From Nocardioides sp. (GTDB lineage: Bacteria > Actinomycetota > Actinomycetes > Propionibacteriales > Nocardioidaceae), in the NCBI RefSeq assembly GCF_014360585.1, contig NZ_JACIXG010000027.1, forward strand, positions 1-59,291: DNA of 59,291 nucleotides, written 5' to 3'. Positions 1 to 6,757 of the stretch are shown piece after piece. Within the stretch, counting starts at the first letter, position 1, and every line of letters begins with the position of its first letter. The position numbers were made by a program, and so were the translations under genes. The notes below the pieces were generated by a model. That model was not told the DNA's origin. It saw only the letters and a program-made list of their open reading frames with translations, and did no database searches.

Positions 1-71
1 ACAGCTACCTCCCGTAGGGAAGTGCTCCGCGGACACACCCGGGCCGCCGCCCCGATAGCCAGCCAAATCTT

Positions 72-198
72 TTCTCGACGTGGTCCGGTGTCAAGGACCG
101 CGTAAGCGGCCGGCGTAGCCGGCGGCCGCAGGCCGTCCTTGACTCCGGGGCAGGTCGAGAAGACCGTAGAGATCGGGTCGGCGGCCCACGCCAACCCC
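72..198 (-). repeat. Cloverleaf-forming dispersed repeat, copy 1
   Basis: The inner 54 bases can fold as a cloverleaf. A 9-bp closing stem (90-98 with 135-143, GTCAAGGAC/GTCCTTGAC) encloses three hairpins at 99-108 (loop GTAA), 110-122 (loop GTA) and 124-134 (loop GCA). CCGG at 85-88/145-148 and TTCTCGAC/GTCGAGAA at 72-79/154-161 extend the dyad outward. The flank to about 198 also matches the second copy at 59177-59291, which lies in the opposite orientation. I see no gene in bases 1-250. Confidence 0.75.
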
Positions 199-250
199 GA
201 AATAATACCGGTGCCAAAGGCGTGCCGAAACGAGAAATGAACGCCAGCCC

Positions 251-667
251 TCAAGGCTGATAACGAGGATCAACATCCTCGGCAGCGATCCCGAGCAGAT
301 CGGCAACCTGCTCCACCACGACCATGAGCACCATCGCCTCGACCTCGGAACGCGTCTGGCAGCGGTGCTCGATCGGCCGCCGATAGATCACCAGGCGAGC
401 CGGGGTCGCGCCGGAGCCGCGCTCCAGCGAACCGAGCGGGATGTGGTCCTCGACGGTCCACTCCTTGGGGATGTCCGGCGACTCCTCGACGGCGTACTCG
501 ATCAGGCCGAGCCGCGACTGCCAGCGGGCGTCGATCTCGGTGACGATGGCGAGCGCGATGTCGTCGAAACGCTCCCGGCGAGTGCGCAGGGTCGGCACCT
601 TGGGGTCGGCCGGCACCGCCATCGGACCACGTCGTCCACGGCCGTGCCGATCCCTGTGCCTGATCAT
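251..667 (-). CDS. Metallopeptidase-family protein with degenerate zinc site
   Basis: A 138-residue protein resembling the small zincin-like metallopeptidase family found beside DUF3499 genes in actinobacteria (Rv3259-type, from memory). The core reads RRERFDDIALAIVTEI, then RLVIYRRPIEHRC, then a C-terminal helix VVVEQVADLLGI. That helix is where active family members carry HExxH; here both histidines are replaced, so peptidase activity is doubtful. I chose the ATG at 665-667; the frame stays open to 775, but that would overlap the start of the divergent DUF3499 gene. The 49-bp gap between the two starts should hold divergent promoters. It could be a regulatory or structural relic of a peptidase. 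Confidence 0.75.
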   Translation of the reverse strand: MIRHRDRHGRGRRGPMAVPADPKVPTLRTRRERFDDIALAIVTEIDARWQSRLGLIEYAVEESPDIPKEWTVEDHIPLGSLERGSGATPARLVIYRRPIEHRCQTRSEVEAMVLMVVVEQVADLLGIAAEDVDPRYQP

Positions 668-716
668 GTACGCGAGCCTAACTGCGCGGCTGGCCTCAGG
701 GGAGTACGGTTCACCC

Positions 717-1118
717 GTGACTGCTCGTCGTTGTTCGCGTACCGCTTGCCAGCGCCAAGCCGTCTGCACGCTCACCTATGTGTACGCCGATCAGACGGCC
801 GTTCTCGGCCCGCTGGCGACCTATGCCGAGCCGCACGCCTACGACCTGTGCGAGGAGCACGCCGAGCGCCTCTCCGCGCCGAGGGGCTGGGAGGTCGTCA
901 GGCTGGCCCGTGAGCCGGTCGACCCGCAGCCGAAGGGTGACGATCTGCTCGCGCTGGCCGATGCCGTCCGTGAGGCAGCGCGGCCGCCCGCTCCCGCCCC
1001 GCGAGGCCCCACCGGCGCTCCCGGACAGAAGGCTCCCGACGAGTCCGGGCCGAACGACGGTCAGCCCCGCCCAGGCGGCACCCGCCGCGGCCACCTCCGC
1101 GTGCTGACGTCGGAGTAG
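717..1118 (+). CDS. DUF3499 family protein
   Basis: A 133-residue protein of the actinobacterial DUF3499 family. The N-terminal half is the conserved part: RRCSRTACQR, LTYVYADQTAVLGPLATY and YDLCEEHAERL, with four cysteines that could bind a metal as a small zinc-ribbon-like unit. The C-terminal third is a proline/glycine-rich, low-complexity tail. I chose GTG at 717-719, preceded by GGAG near 700, because family members begin just before the RRCSR motif; the frame itself is open further upstream. It lies 18 bp before manB in the order known from mycobacteria (Rv3258c then Rv3257c). The function is unknown; its constant neighbours suggest a link to mannose-nucleotide or envelope synthesis. 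Confidence 0.85.
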   Translation: MTARRCSRTACQRQAVCTLTYVYADQTAVLGPLATYAEPHAYDLCEEHAERLSAPRGWEVVRLAREPVDPQPKGDDLLALADAVREAARPPAPAPRGPTGAPGQKAPDESGPNDGQPRPGGTRRGHLRVLTSE

Positions 1119-1123
1119 GGCAC

Positions 1124-1129
1124 TAGAGT
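1124..1129 (+). promoter_or_regulatory. -10 element of a probable leaderless manB transcript
   Basis: TAGAGT ends 7 bases before the manB ATG, and there is no Shine-Dalgarno sequence. That spacing puts the transcription start on or next to the start codon. The same hexamer and the same spacing precede the genes at 5774 and 18338. Confidence 0.5.
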
Positions 1130-1136
1130 TCCGGAC

Positions 1137-2519
1137 ATGCCGGAGAGAGTTGACCCCGACATCGCCAACGCCGTGTTCAAGGCGTACGACGTCCGTGGCA
1201 CCGTCCCTGACCAGATCGACGAGAACCTGGCCCGGCTCGCCGGACGGGCCTTCGTGCACGTCGTCGGCGCGTCGCATGTCGTGGTCGGCCACGACATGCG
1301 CCCCAGCTCCCCGGCGCTCTCGGGAGCGTTCGCCGACGGTGCGACCGAGGCCGGCGCAGACGTGACGATGATCGGGCTGGCCTCGACCGACGAGCTCTAC
1401 TTCGCCTCCGGCCACCTCGGTCTGCCGGGCGCGATGTTCACCGCGAGCCACAACCCGGCACAGTACAACGGCATCAAGCTCTGCAGGGCCAACGCGGTCC
1501 CGGTCGGCGCGGAGACCGGTCTCGACGAGATCCGTGACCTGGTCATCTCCGGTGCGGCTCCGATCGCCGGGGTCGCCGGCAGCATCAGCGAGACCGACGT
1601 GCTGGAGGCGTACGCCGCGCACCTGCTCAGTCTGGCTCCGGTCGAGGGTCGCAGGCTCACCATCGTCGCCGATGCCGGCAACGGCATGGCCGGCCACACC
1701 GCCCCGGCGGTCTTCGGCCGCCTCGGCGAGGAGGCCGTAGAACTGATCCCGATGTACTTCGAGCTCGACGGCTCCTTCCCCAACCACGAGGCCAACCCGC
1801 TCGACTCGACGACCCTGGTGGACCTGCAGGCCAAGGTGCGCGAGACCGGTGCCGACGCCGGCCTGGCCTTCGACGGTGACGCCGACCGCTGCTTCCTGGT
1901 GGACGAGAAGGGCGAGGTGGTCAACCCGAGCGCGATCACCGCCCTGATCGCCGAGCGTGCGCTGGCCAAGGAGCCGGGCGCGACGATCATCCACAACCTG
2001 ATCACCTCTCGCGCGGTCCCCGAGATCGTCACCGAGCTCGGCGGGATCCCGGTGCGCACCCGGGTGGGCCACTCCTACATCAAGGCCGTGATGGCCGAGT
2101 CCGAGGCGATCTTCGGCGGCGAGCACAGCGGCCACTTCTACTTCCGCGACTTCTGGCGCGCCGACTCCGGCATGCTCGCCGCGCTGCACGTCCTCGGCGC
2201 CCTCGCCGAGACCGACGAGCCGCTGAGCCAGCTGCTGGCGGCGTACGCCCGCTACCCGATGAGCGGCGAGATCAACTCCACCGTCCCCGACCAGGCCGCG
2301 ACCGTGGCCGAGATCGAGAGGACGTACGCAGAGCGCGACGGCGTCACCGTCGACAGGCTCGACGGGCTGACCCTCGCCCACGCCGACTGGACGGTCAACG
2401 TCCGAGCCTCCAACACCGAGCCGCTGCTGCGGCTCAATGCGGAGGGTAAGGACATACTCACCATGGAGCGCGTGCGCGACGAGGCGCTCGCGATCATCCG
2501 AAAGGACAATGCACGATGA
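1137..2519 (+). CDS. manB: Phosphomannomutase/phosphoglucomutase
   Basis: A 460-residue alpha-D-phosphohexomutase that interconverts mannose-6-phosphate and mannose-1-phosphate (and probably the glucose forms), feeding GDP-mannose and cell-envelope glycans. The early KAYDVRGTVP motif, the phosphoserine loop TASHNPAQYNG (Ser about 104), the metal loop FDGDADRC, the sugar loop FGGEHSGHFYFRD and the phosphate-binding RASNTEPLLRLN are all present in family order, and the length is typical. It overlaps the next gene by 4 nt (ATGA). The promoter appears leaderless. Its neighbours match the mycobacterial Rv3257c locus, but the manA gene expected two genes downstream is missing here. Confidence 0.93.
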   Translation: MPERVDPDIANAVFKAYDVRGTVPDQIDENLARLAGRAFVHVVGASHVVVGHDMRPSSPALSGAFADGATEAGADVTMIGLASTDELYFASGHLGLPGAMFTASHNPAQYNGIKLCRANAVPVGAETGLDEIRDLVISGAAPIAGVAGSISETDVLEAYAAHLLSLAPVEGRRLTIVADAGNGMAGHTAPAVFGRLGEEAVELIPMYFELDGSFPNHEANPLDSTTLVDLQAKVRETGADAGLAFDGDADRCFLVDEKGEVVNPSAITALIAERALAKEPGATIIHNLITSRAVPEIVTELGGIPVRTRVGHSYIKAVMAESEAIFGGEHSGHFYFRDFWRADSGMLAALHVLGALAETDEPLSQLLAAYARYPMSGEINSTVPDQAATVAEIERTYAERDGVTVDRLDGLTLAHADWTVNVRASNTEPLLRLNAEGKDILTMERVRDEALAIIRKDNAR

Positions 2520-2743
2520 ATGGCGCAACGACCCCCCTGGGCCTCAGCGAGAAGCTGCTGGAGATCATCGTCTGCCCGCAGTGCCATGGCGATCTGCTGC
2601 CGGTGGAGGCAGACAGCGAGCTGGTCTGCCAAGGGGAGTGTGGCCTGGCCTACCCCGTCCGTGACGGCATCCCCGTCCTGCTCATCGACGAGGGCCGTCC
2701 CACCAAGGGTTCTTCCACCAAGGCTCAGCCGACGGAGGGGTGA
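2516..2743 (+). CDS. Trm112 family zinc-ribbon protein
   Basis: A 75-residue protein of the Trm112/YcaR family. It carries a CPQC knuckle after LLEIIV and a second cysteine pair in VCQGECGLAYPVRDGIPVLL, which together make one zinc ribbon. Family members act as small partners that stabilise methyltransferases or other enzymes. The ATG overlaps the manB stop by 4 nt, so the two are translationally coupled, and the SIS-like gene starts 8 bp after its stop. The C-terminus is a short disordered Gly/Ser/Thr tail. The partner cannot be read from sequence. Confidence 0.88.
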   Translation: MNGATTPLGLSEKLLEIIVCPQCHGDLLPVEADSELVCQGECGLAYPVRDGIPVLLIDEGRPTKGSSTKAQPTEG

Positions 2744-2750
2744 GGCCACG

Positions 2751-3782
2751 ATGACCTGGTTCGACGAGTCGAGGCTGGACGACGAGCGGGCGCTGGCCGG
2801 GATCGACCAGCTGCTGCGGTCGCTGGCGGCGTCCGGGGCCCGGGTCCGGCGCGAGGCCGCGGGCGCCTTGGAGCCCCTGCAGGAGGCCGTACGCCGCGCG
2901 GCAGAGACCGGGCGTCCCCGGGCAGTCGTCGCGGCAGGTCCGGACTCGCGCCTGCTGCGCGCGGTCCTCGAGCCGTACTGCCCGGTGCCGTTCGTGGCTT
3001 GGCCGGCCCCGGGCCTGCCCGGCTGGGCCGGCAGCCTCGACCTCGTGGTCGTGCTGGCACCGACCGGTTCCGACCCGGGGGAGGCCTCGGCCGCCGCCGA
3101 GGCCGTCCGTCGTGGCGCCCAGCTGGTCGTGGCGGCCCCGGAGAAGTCCCTGGTCGCCCAGCACGCCGAGGGCCGCGACAGCACGCTGCTCCCGGTCGAG
3201 GGCGGCGACACGCTCGCGATGTCGATCCTGATGCTCACCTATCTCAACTCGATCGGCCTCGGCCCGGAGGCCGACGCGGACAAGGTTGCCGACGCGCTCG
3301 ACGACGTCGCCACGGCCTGCTCGCCGCATCGCGACATCTCGGTCAACCCGGGCAAGATCCTGGCGCTCTCCCTCGCCGACTCGCTCCCGGTCGTCTGGGG
3401 TGGCTCCGTCCTGGCTGCCCGGGCGGCCCGCCGTGTCGCCGAGAGTCTGCGCCGGGCCAGCGGCCGCGGTGCGATCGCCGGTGTCGCCGACGACCTGCTC
3501 CCGGTCCTCGAGGCGGCCCGGCCCCGCAACGTCTTCGACGACCCGTTCGCCGAGGAGCAGTCGTCCGTACGCCCCGTCCTGGTCATCCTCGACGACGGTG
3601 CGACCGATCCCATCATGGTCGAGCAGCGACGCTCGCTCACCGGGGCGGCGGACACGCGCGGCGTACGGGTGGAGGTCGTGGAGGCGAATGCGTCCACGGA
3701 GGTCGCCCGCTACGCGTCCCTGCTGCTTCAGGGCACGTATGCGGCCGAATATCTGCGTTTGGGTCTGGTCGCCGACGGCTGA
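2751..3782 (+). CDS. SIS-domain sugar isomerase-like protein
   Basis: A 343-residue protein resembling the actinobacterial Rv3256c type, related to bifunctional phosphoglucose/phosphomannose isomerases. It begins FDESRLDDERALAGID and has an alternating alpha/beta core with LDLVVVLAPTGSDPGEA as the likely phosphosugar-binding strand-loop. It ends with a second Rossmann-like half (VRPVLVILDDGATDP...GTYAAEYLRLGL). Position directly after manB and the Trm112-like gene suggests isomerisation of fructose-6-phosphate and mannose-6-phosphate, which would explain the lack of manA nearby. However, the usual SIS glutamate/histidine residues are not obvious, so catalysis is an inference. ATG at 2751 is preceded by a GAGG ribosome site. 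Confidence 0.75.
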   Translation: MTWFDESRLDDERALAGIDQLLRSLAASGARVRREAAGALEPLQEAVRRAAETGRPRAVVAAGPDSRLLRAVLEPYCPVPFVAWPAPGLPGWAGSLDLVVVLAPTGSDPGEASAAAEAVRRGAQLVVAAPEKSLVAQHAEGRDSTLLPVEGGDTLAMSILMLTYLNSIGLGPEADADKVADALDDVATACSPHRDISVNPGKILALSLADSLPVVWGGSVLAARAARRVAESLRRASGRGAIAGVADDLLPVLEAARPRNVFDDPFAEEQSSVRPVLVILDDGATDPIMVEQRRSLTGAADTRGVRVEVVEANASTEVARYASLLLQGTYAAEYLRLGLVADG

Positions 3783-3803
3783 GTCCAAATAGTGGGCGTG
3801 ATG

Positions 3804-3819
3804 TGTGATCTGAGTCACA
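3804..3819 (+). promoter_or_regulatory. Crp/GlxR-type operator
   Basis: TGTGA-TCTGAG-TCACA matches the Crp-family consensus (TGTGA N6 TCACA) perfectly, and the arms extend to GTGTGA/TCACAC. It lies in the 214-bp gap 3783-3996, about 180 bp before the first solute-binding protein gene and just after the SIS-like gene. A short terminator hairpin for the upstream operon is the alternative reading. I see no gene in this gap. Confidence 0.55.
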
Positions 3820-3996
3820 CGCCACGCGGGAAGTTCGGTCACGGAACGTGTCGATGATGGTCGAAAACCTGGACGCGGGCGACCTGTCCGGTGTTTGATG
3901 CAACATCGTCCGGCCACTCCTTGGCCAGCACGTCTCGGATTCTCGGCGCCGACGTGACGGGCATGCCCCACCATCCCGAAACCACAGGACTTCCGC

Positions 3997-4812
3997 ATGA
4001 ATCACATCAAGTTCGTCGTCGCCGGCGCCCTGGCCCTCTTAGGGGTCTTGGTCATCGGCGGCTATCTCGCTGACCCCGCTCCGCAGGCGACCGACCGGGC
4101 AAGCGCCGCAGCCGCCGGCGGCACCTTGCGGATCGGCGTCGACGGCACCGAGCCGGCCTACTTCAAGGTCGACGGCGTCACCAAGGGCTTCGACTACGAG
4201 ATGGCCCTCGGCGTCGCCGAAGGGCTGGGCGCCAAGCCGGAGTTCAAGATCATGCCATTCAGTGACCTCTTCACCGCGCTCGAGGCGGGCGAGATCGACG
4301 TGATCGGCTCGCAGGTCACCGAGACCGCCGAACGCAAGCAGGACTACGACTTCACCACGCCCTACTTCGTCACCTACCTCTCCTTCCTCACTCCCGAGGA
4401 CTCGACCATCAAGAAGCGCGGCGACATCGACGGCAAGAACGTCGCGGTCGTCGACGGCACCATCCACGAGCGCTATCTCGCCGAGCAGTACGAGGACGTC
4501 AACGTCATCAAGGCCAAGGACGAGGACGGAGCGATCCAGGCGATCGCCAGCGGCAAGGCCGACGCGTTCTTCTACGACGCCCCCTACACCGCGCCGATCA
4601 TCAAGCGGGCGCCGATCGCGCTGAAGGAGTCGATCGTCTATCCGGCGGACGACGCCCCGATCGGTTTCGTCATGCAGAAGGACGACCCCCGCAAAGAGCA
4701 GATCGACGGGATCCTGGAGCAGATGATCCTCGACGGCGAGTGGCTGAAGCTCAAGAAGACGTACTTCAAGGAGTACCCGCTCTCCGAGGTCTTCAAGGAC
4801 AAGGGCGCCTGA
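3997..4812 (+). CDS. Family 3 solute-binding protein, membrane-anchored, copy 1
   Basis: A 271-residue extracellular solute-binding protein of the amino-acid (family 3) type. A short positive N-terminus and one hydrophobic segment (about 5-24) precede the binding core at about residue 43 (TLRIGVDGTEPAYF). Family features include KGFDYEMALGVAEGLG, FTALEAGEIDVIGSQVTET and FTTPYFVTYLSF, then a second lobe ending EYPLSEVF. There is no lipobox cysteine, so it is either released by signal peptidase or held by the uncleaved helix. No permease or ATPase gene is adjacent. It is about the same length as, and clearly paralogous to, the next gene. The ligand is unknown, probably an amino acid or a similar small polar solute. 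Confidence 0.85.
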   Translation: MNHIKFVVAGALALLGVLVIGGYLADPAPQATDRASAAAAGGTLRIGVDGTEPAYFKVDGVTKGFDYEMALGVAEGLGAKPEFKIMPFSDLFTALEAGEIDVIGSQVTETAERKQDYDFTTPYFVTYLSFLTPEDSTIKKRGDIDGKNVAVVDGTIHERYLAEQYEDVNVIKAKDEDGAIQAIASGKADAFFYDAPYTAPIIKRAPIALKESIVYPADDAPIGFVMQKDDPRKEQIDGILEQMILDGEWLKLKKTYFKEYPLSEVFKDKGA

Positions 4813-4819
4813 TGCCGTT

Positions 4820-4836
4820 CGCCCCTCTTCGGGGCG
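4820..4836 (+). terminator. Hairpin after the first solute-binding protein gene
   Basis: CGCCCC at 4820-4825 and GGGGCG at 4831-4836 form a 6-bp stem with loop TCTTC, 7 bases after the stop codon. There is no U-run, so it may only weaken read-through into the paralog. Confidence 0.45.
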
Positions 4837-4927
4837 CTTGAAGTCCAGTAGCCTACGATGCCCGCTGGCCCGGCTCAGCCGAGTTCGCAGCGTCTCGGCG
4901 CAAACCTCCCCCCAACCAGGACGTCGT

Positions 4928-5746
4928 ATGAAATCCCTCAAGTTCATCCTCGCGGGCGCGGTCACCATTCTGGTGATCCTGATCGTGGTCTCCAACACGG
5001 TCGAGCCGACCGGCCCCTCCACCGCCAAGCGCAGCAGTGCCGCCGATGACGGTCAGCTCAAGGTCGGGGTGCTGAACAGCGCCCCGGTCTACTACACCCA
5101 AGGTTCCGTTGCGAAGGGCTTCGATTACGAGATGGCCCTCGGCGTCACCGAGTCGCTCGGTATCAAGCCGTCCTTCGTACCGATGGACTTCGCCGACCTG
5201 TTCACCGCGCTCGACGCGGGCGAGATCGACATGATCGCATCCCAGGTGAGCGTGACCGAGGAGCGTGAGAAGGCGTACGACTTCTCGCACCCCTACTTCG
5301 TGACCTACCTGTCCTTCACGACGCCGAAGAACTCCCCGATCAAGAAGCTCAAGGACGTCAACGGCACCCGGGTCGCCATCGTGGAGGGCACGGCGCAGGA
5401 GAGCATTCTCGAGGCGCGTTTCCCCAAGGCGGAGATCGTGAAGCGGAAGAACGAGGGTGCCGCTCTCGAGGCGGTCGCCGCGGGCAAGGCCGACTCGTTC
5501 TTCTACGACGCACCGTTCACCGAAGGGTTGATCAAGAGCGCTCCAATCCCGATGGAGGAGCGGATCGTCTTCCCCTCCGACAAGGCGCCCATCGCCTTCG
5601 TCTTCCGCAAGGGGGACGGGCTCCAGGAGCAGGCCAACGATGCGATCGACGAGATGATCGTCAACGGCGACTGGCTGCGGATCAAGACCGACTATTTCCG
5701 GGAGTATCCGCTCTCCGAGCGCTTCCGCGAGCAGGGCGTCGAGTAG
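4928..5746 (+). CDS. Family 3 solute-binding protein, membrane-anchored, copy 2
   Basis: A 272-residue paralog of the preceding gene with the same architecture: N-terminal helix FILAGAVTILVILIVVS, no lipobox cysteine, then LKVGVLNSAPVYY, KGFDYEMALGVTESLG, FTALDAGEIDMIASQVSVT and FSHPYFVTYLSFTTP. The two proteins share the second-lobe signature ADxFFYDAP and the C-terminal EYPLSE(V/R)F. ATG at 4928 follows an AGGACG ribosome site; upstream in-frame starts would read into the terminator region. Binding-pocket residues differ (DGTEPAYF against NSAPVYY), so ligand preference may have diverged after a tandem duplication. No transporter genes are near. Confidence 0.85.
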   Translation: MKSLKFILAGAVTILVILIVVSNTVEPTGPSTAKRSSAADDGQLKVGVLNSAPVYYTQGSVAKGFDYEMALGVTESLGIKPSFVPMDFADLFTALDAGEIDMIASQVSVTEEREKAYDFSHPYFVTYLSFTTPKNSPIKKLKDVNGTRVAIVEGTAQESILEARFPKAEIVKRKNEGAALEAVAAGKADSFFYDAPFTEGLIKSAPIPMEERIVFPSDKAPIAFVFRKGDGLQEQANDAIDEMIVNGDWLRIKTDYFREYPLSERFREQGVE

Positions 5747-5760
5747 CGAGTCGCAACCGC

Positions 5761-5766
5761 TAGAGT
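5761..5766 (+). promoter_or_regulatory. -10 element of a probable leaderless transcript
   Basis: TAGAGT ends 7 bases before the ATG at 5774. The stretch CTAGAGTTCCGG is the same as that before manB, and no ribosome site is present. Confidence 0.5.
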
Positions 5767-5773
5767 TCCGGGC

Positions 5774-6733
5774 ATGAGCGCCGGTCTTTTCGCACTTCTC
5801 GACGACGTAGCCGCCATCGCCAAACTGGCGGCTGCGTCGGTCGACGACGTCGGCGCCGCCGCCGGCAAGGCCTCGGCCAAGGCCGCTGGTGTCGTCATCG
5901 ACGACACCGCGGTGACGCCGCAGTACGTCCAGGGCATCGCCGCCGAGCGCGAGGTTCCGATCATCAAGAAGATCGCCCTGGGCTCGCTGCGCAACAAGCT
6001 GCTGCTCATCCTGCCGGTCGCGCTGATCCTGGCGCAGTGGGCGCCCTGGGCGATCACCCCGATCCTGATGCTCGGTGGCGCCTTCCTCGCCTACGAGGGT
6101 GTCGAGAAGGTGCTGGAATGGGTCCGGCCGCACGCCGAGACCCATGACACGCCCGTCGTCCTGGAGGGTCCCGAGGCCGAGAAGAAGATGATCGCCGGTG
6201 CTGTGCGCACCGACCTGATCCTCTCCACCGAGATCATGGTGATCGCGCTCAACGAGGTGATCGACCAGGGGTTCTGGATGCGTCTCGGCGCCCTGGTTGC
6301 GGTCGCCTTCCTGATCACCATCGTCGTCTACGGCGTGGTCGCCCTGATCGTGAAGATGGACGACGCCGGCCTCTCGCTCTCCCAGCGCTCCAGCGCGGGT
6401 GCCCAGCGGCTCGGCCTGGGCATGGTCGCGGCCATGCCGAAGGTGCTCACCGGGATCTCGATCGTCGGCACCGTGGCCATGCTCTGGGTCGGTGGCCACC
6501 TGCTCCTGGTCGGTGTCTACGACGTCAACGGCCTCGCCGCCGGTCACCCCGGCTGGTCGTGGCCCTACGACACCGTCCACCACCTCGAGGAGGAGGTCCA
6601 CCACGCCCTCGGCGCCGTCGGTGCGGCCGCCGCCTGGCTGGTCAACACCTTCTTCTCCGCCGTCGTCGGGCTCATCGTCGGTGCGATCGTGGTCGGCGTG
6701 CTCCACCTGCTTCCGATCAAGAAGAAGCACTGA
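5774..6733 (+). CDS. DUF808 family membrane protein
   Basis: A 319-residue integral membrane protein of the DUF808 (YedI) family. The start MSAGLFALLDDVAAIAKLAA and the pattern AGVVIDDTAVTPQYVQG are family signatures. Hydrophobic segments lie near residues 75-115, 170-205, 220-245 and 285-310. Before the last segment is a histidine/glutamate-rich stretch (TVHHLEEEVHHALGA) that could bind metal. Function is unknown in the family. It is a single gene with its own promoter and is convergent with the monooxygenase operon 24 bp away. No terminator hairpin is obvious between them. Confidence 0.88.
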   Translation: MSAGLFALLDDVAAIAKLAAASVDDVGAAAGKASAKAAGVVIDDTAVTPQYVQGIAAEREVPIIKKIALGSLRNKLLLILPVALILAQWAPWAITPILMLGGAFLAYEGVEKVLEWVRPHAETHDTPVVLEGPEAEKKMIAGAVRTDLILSTEIMVIALNEVIDQGFWMRLGALVAVAFLITIVVYGVVALIVKMDDAGLSLSQRSSAGAQRLGLGMVAAMPKVLTGISIVGTVAMLWVGGHLLLVGVYDVNGLAAGHPGWSWPYDTVHHLEEEVHHALGAVGAAAAWLVNTFFSAVVGLIVGAIVVGVLHLLPIKKKH

Positions 6734-6757
6734 CCCGCCTGCACTGACCCACCCCGG

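Noticed and set aside
1..250. A tRNA gene suggested by the cloverleaf shape
   Set aside because: There is no T-loop GTTCGA-type sequence, no anticodon arm of proper size and no CCA-side acceptor pattern; arms are too short for a tRNA.
711..2528. A 605-codon open frame opposite manB, and similar long open frames opposite ahcY, secA and adnA
   Set aside because: They are low-complexity Arg/Asp/Val/Gly-rich shadows caused by high GC in the third codon position. They show no family motifs, and the sense-strand genes are certain.
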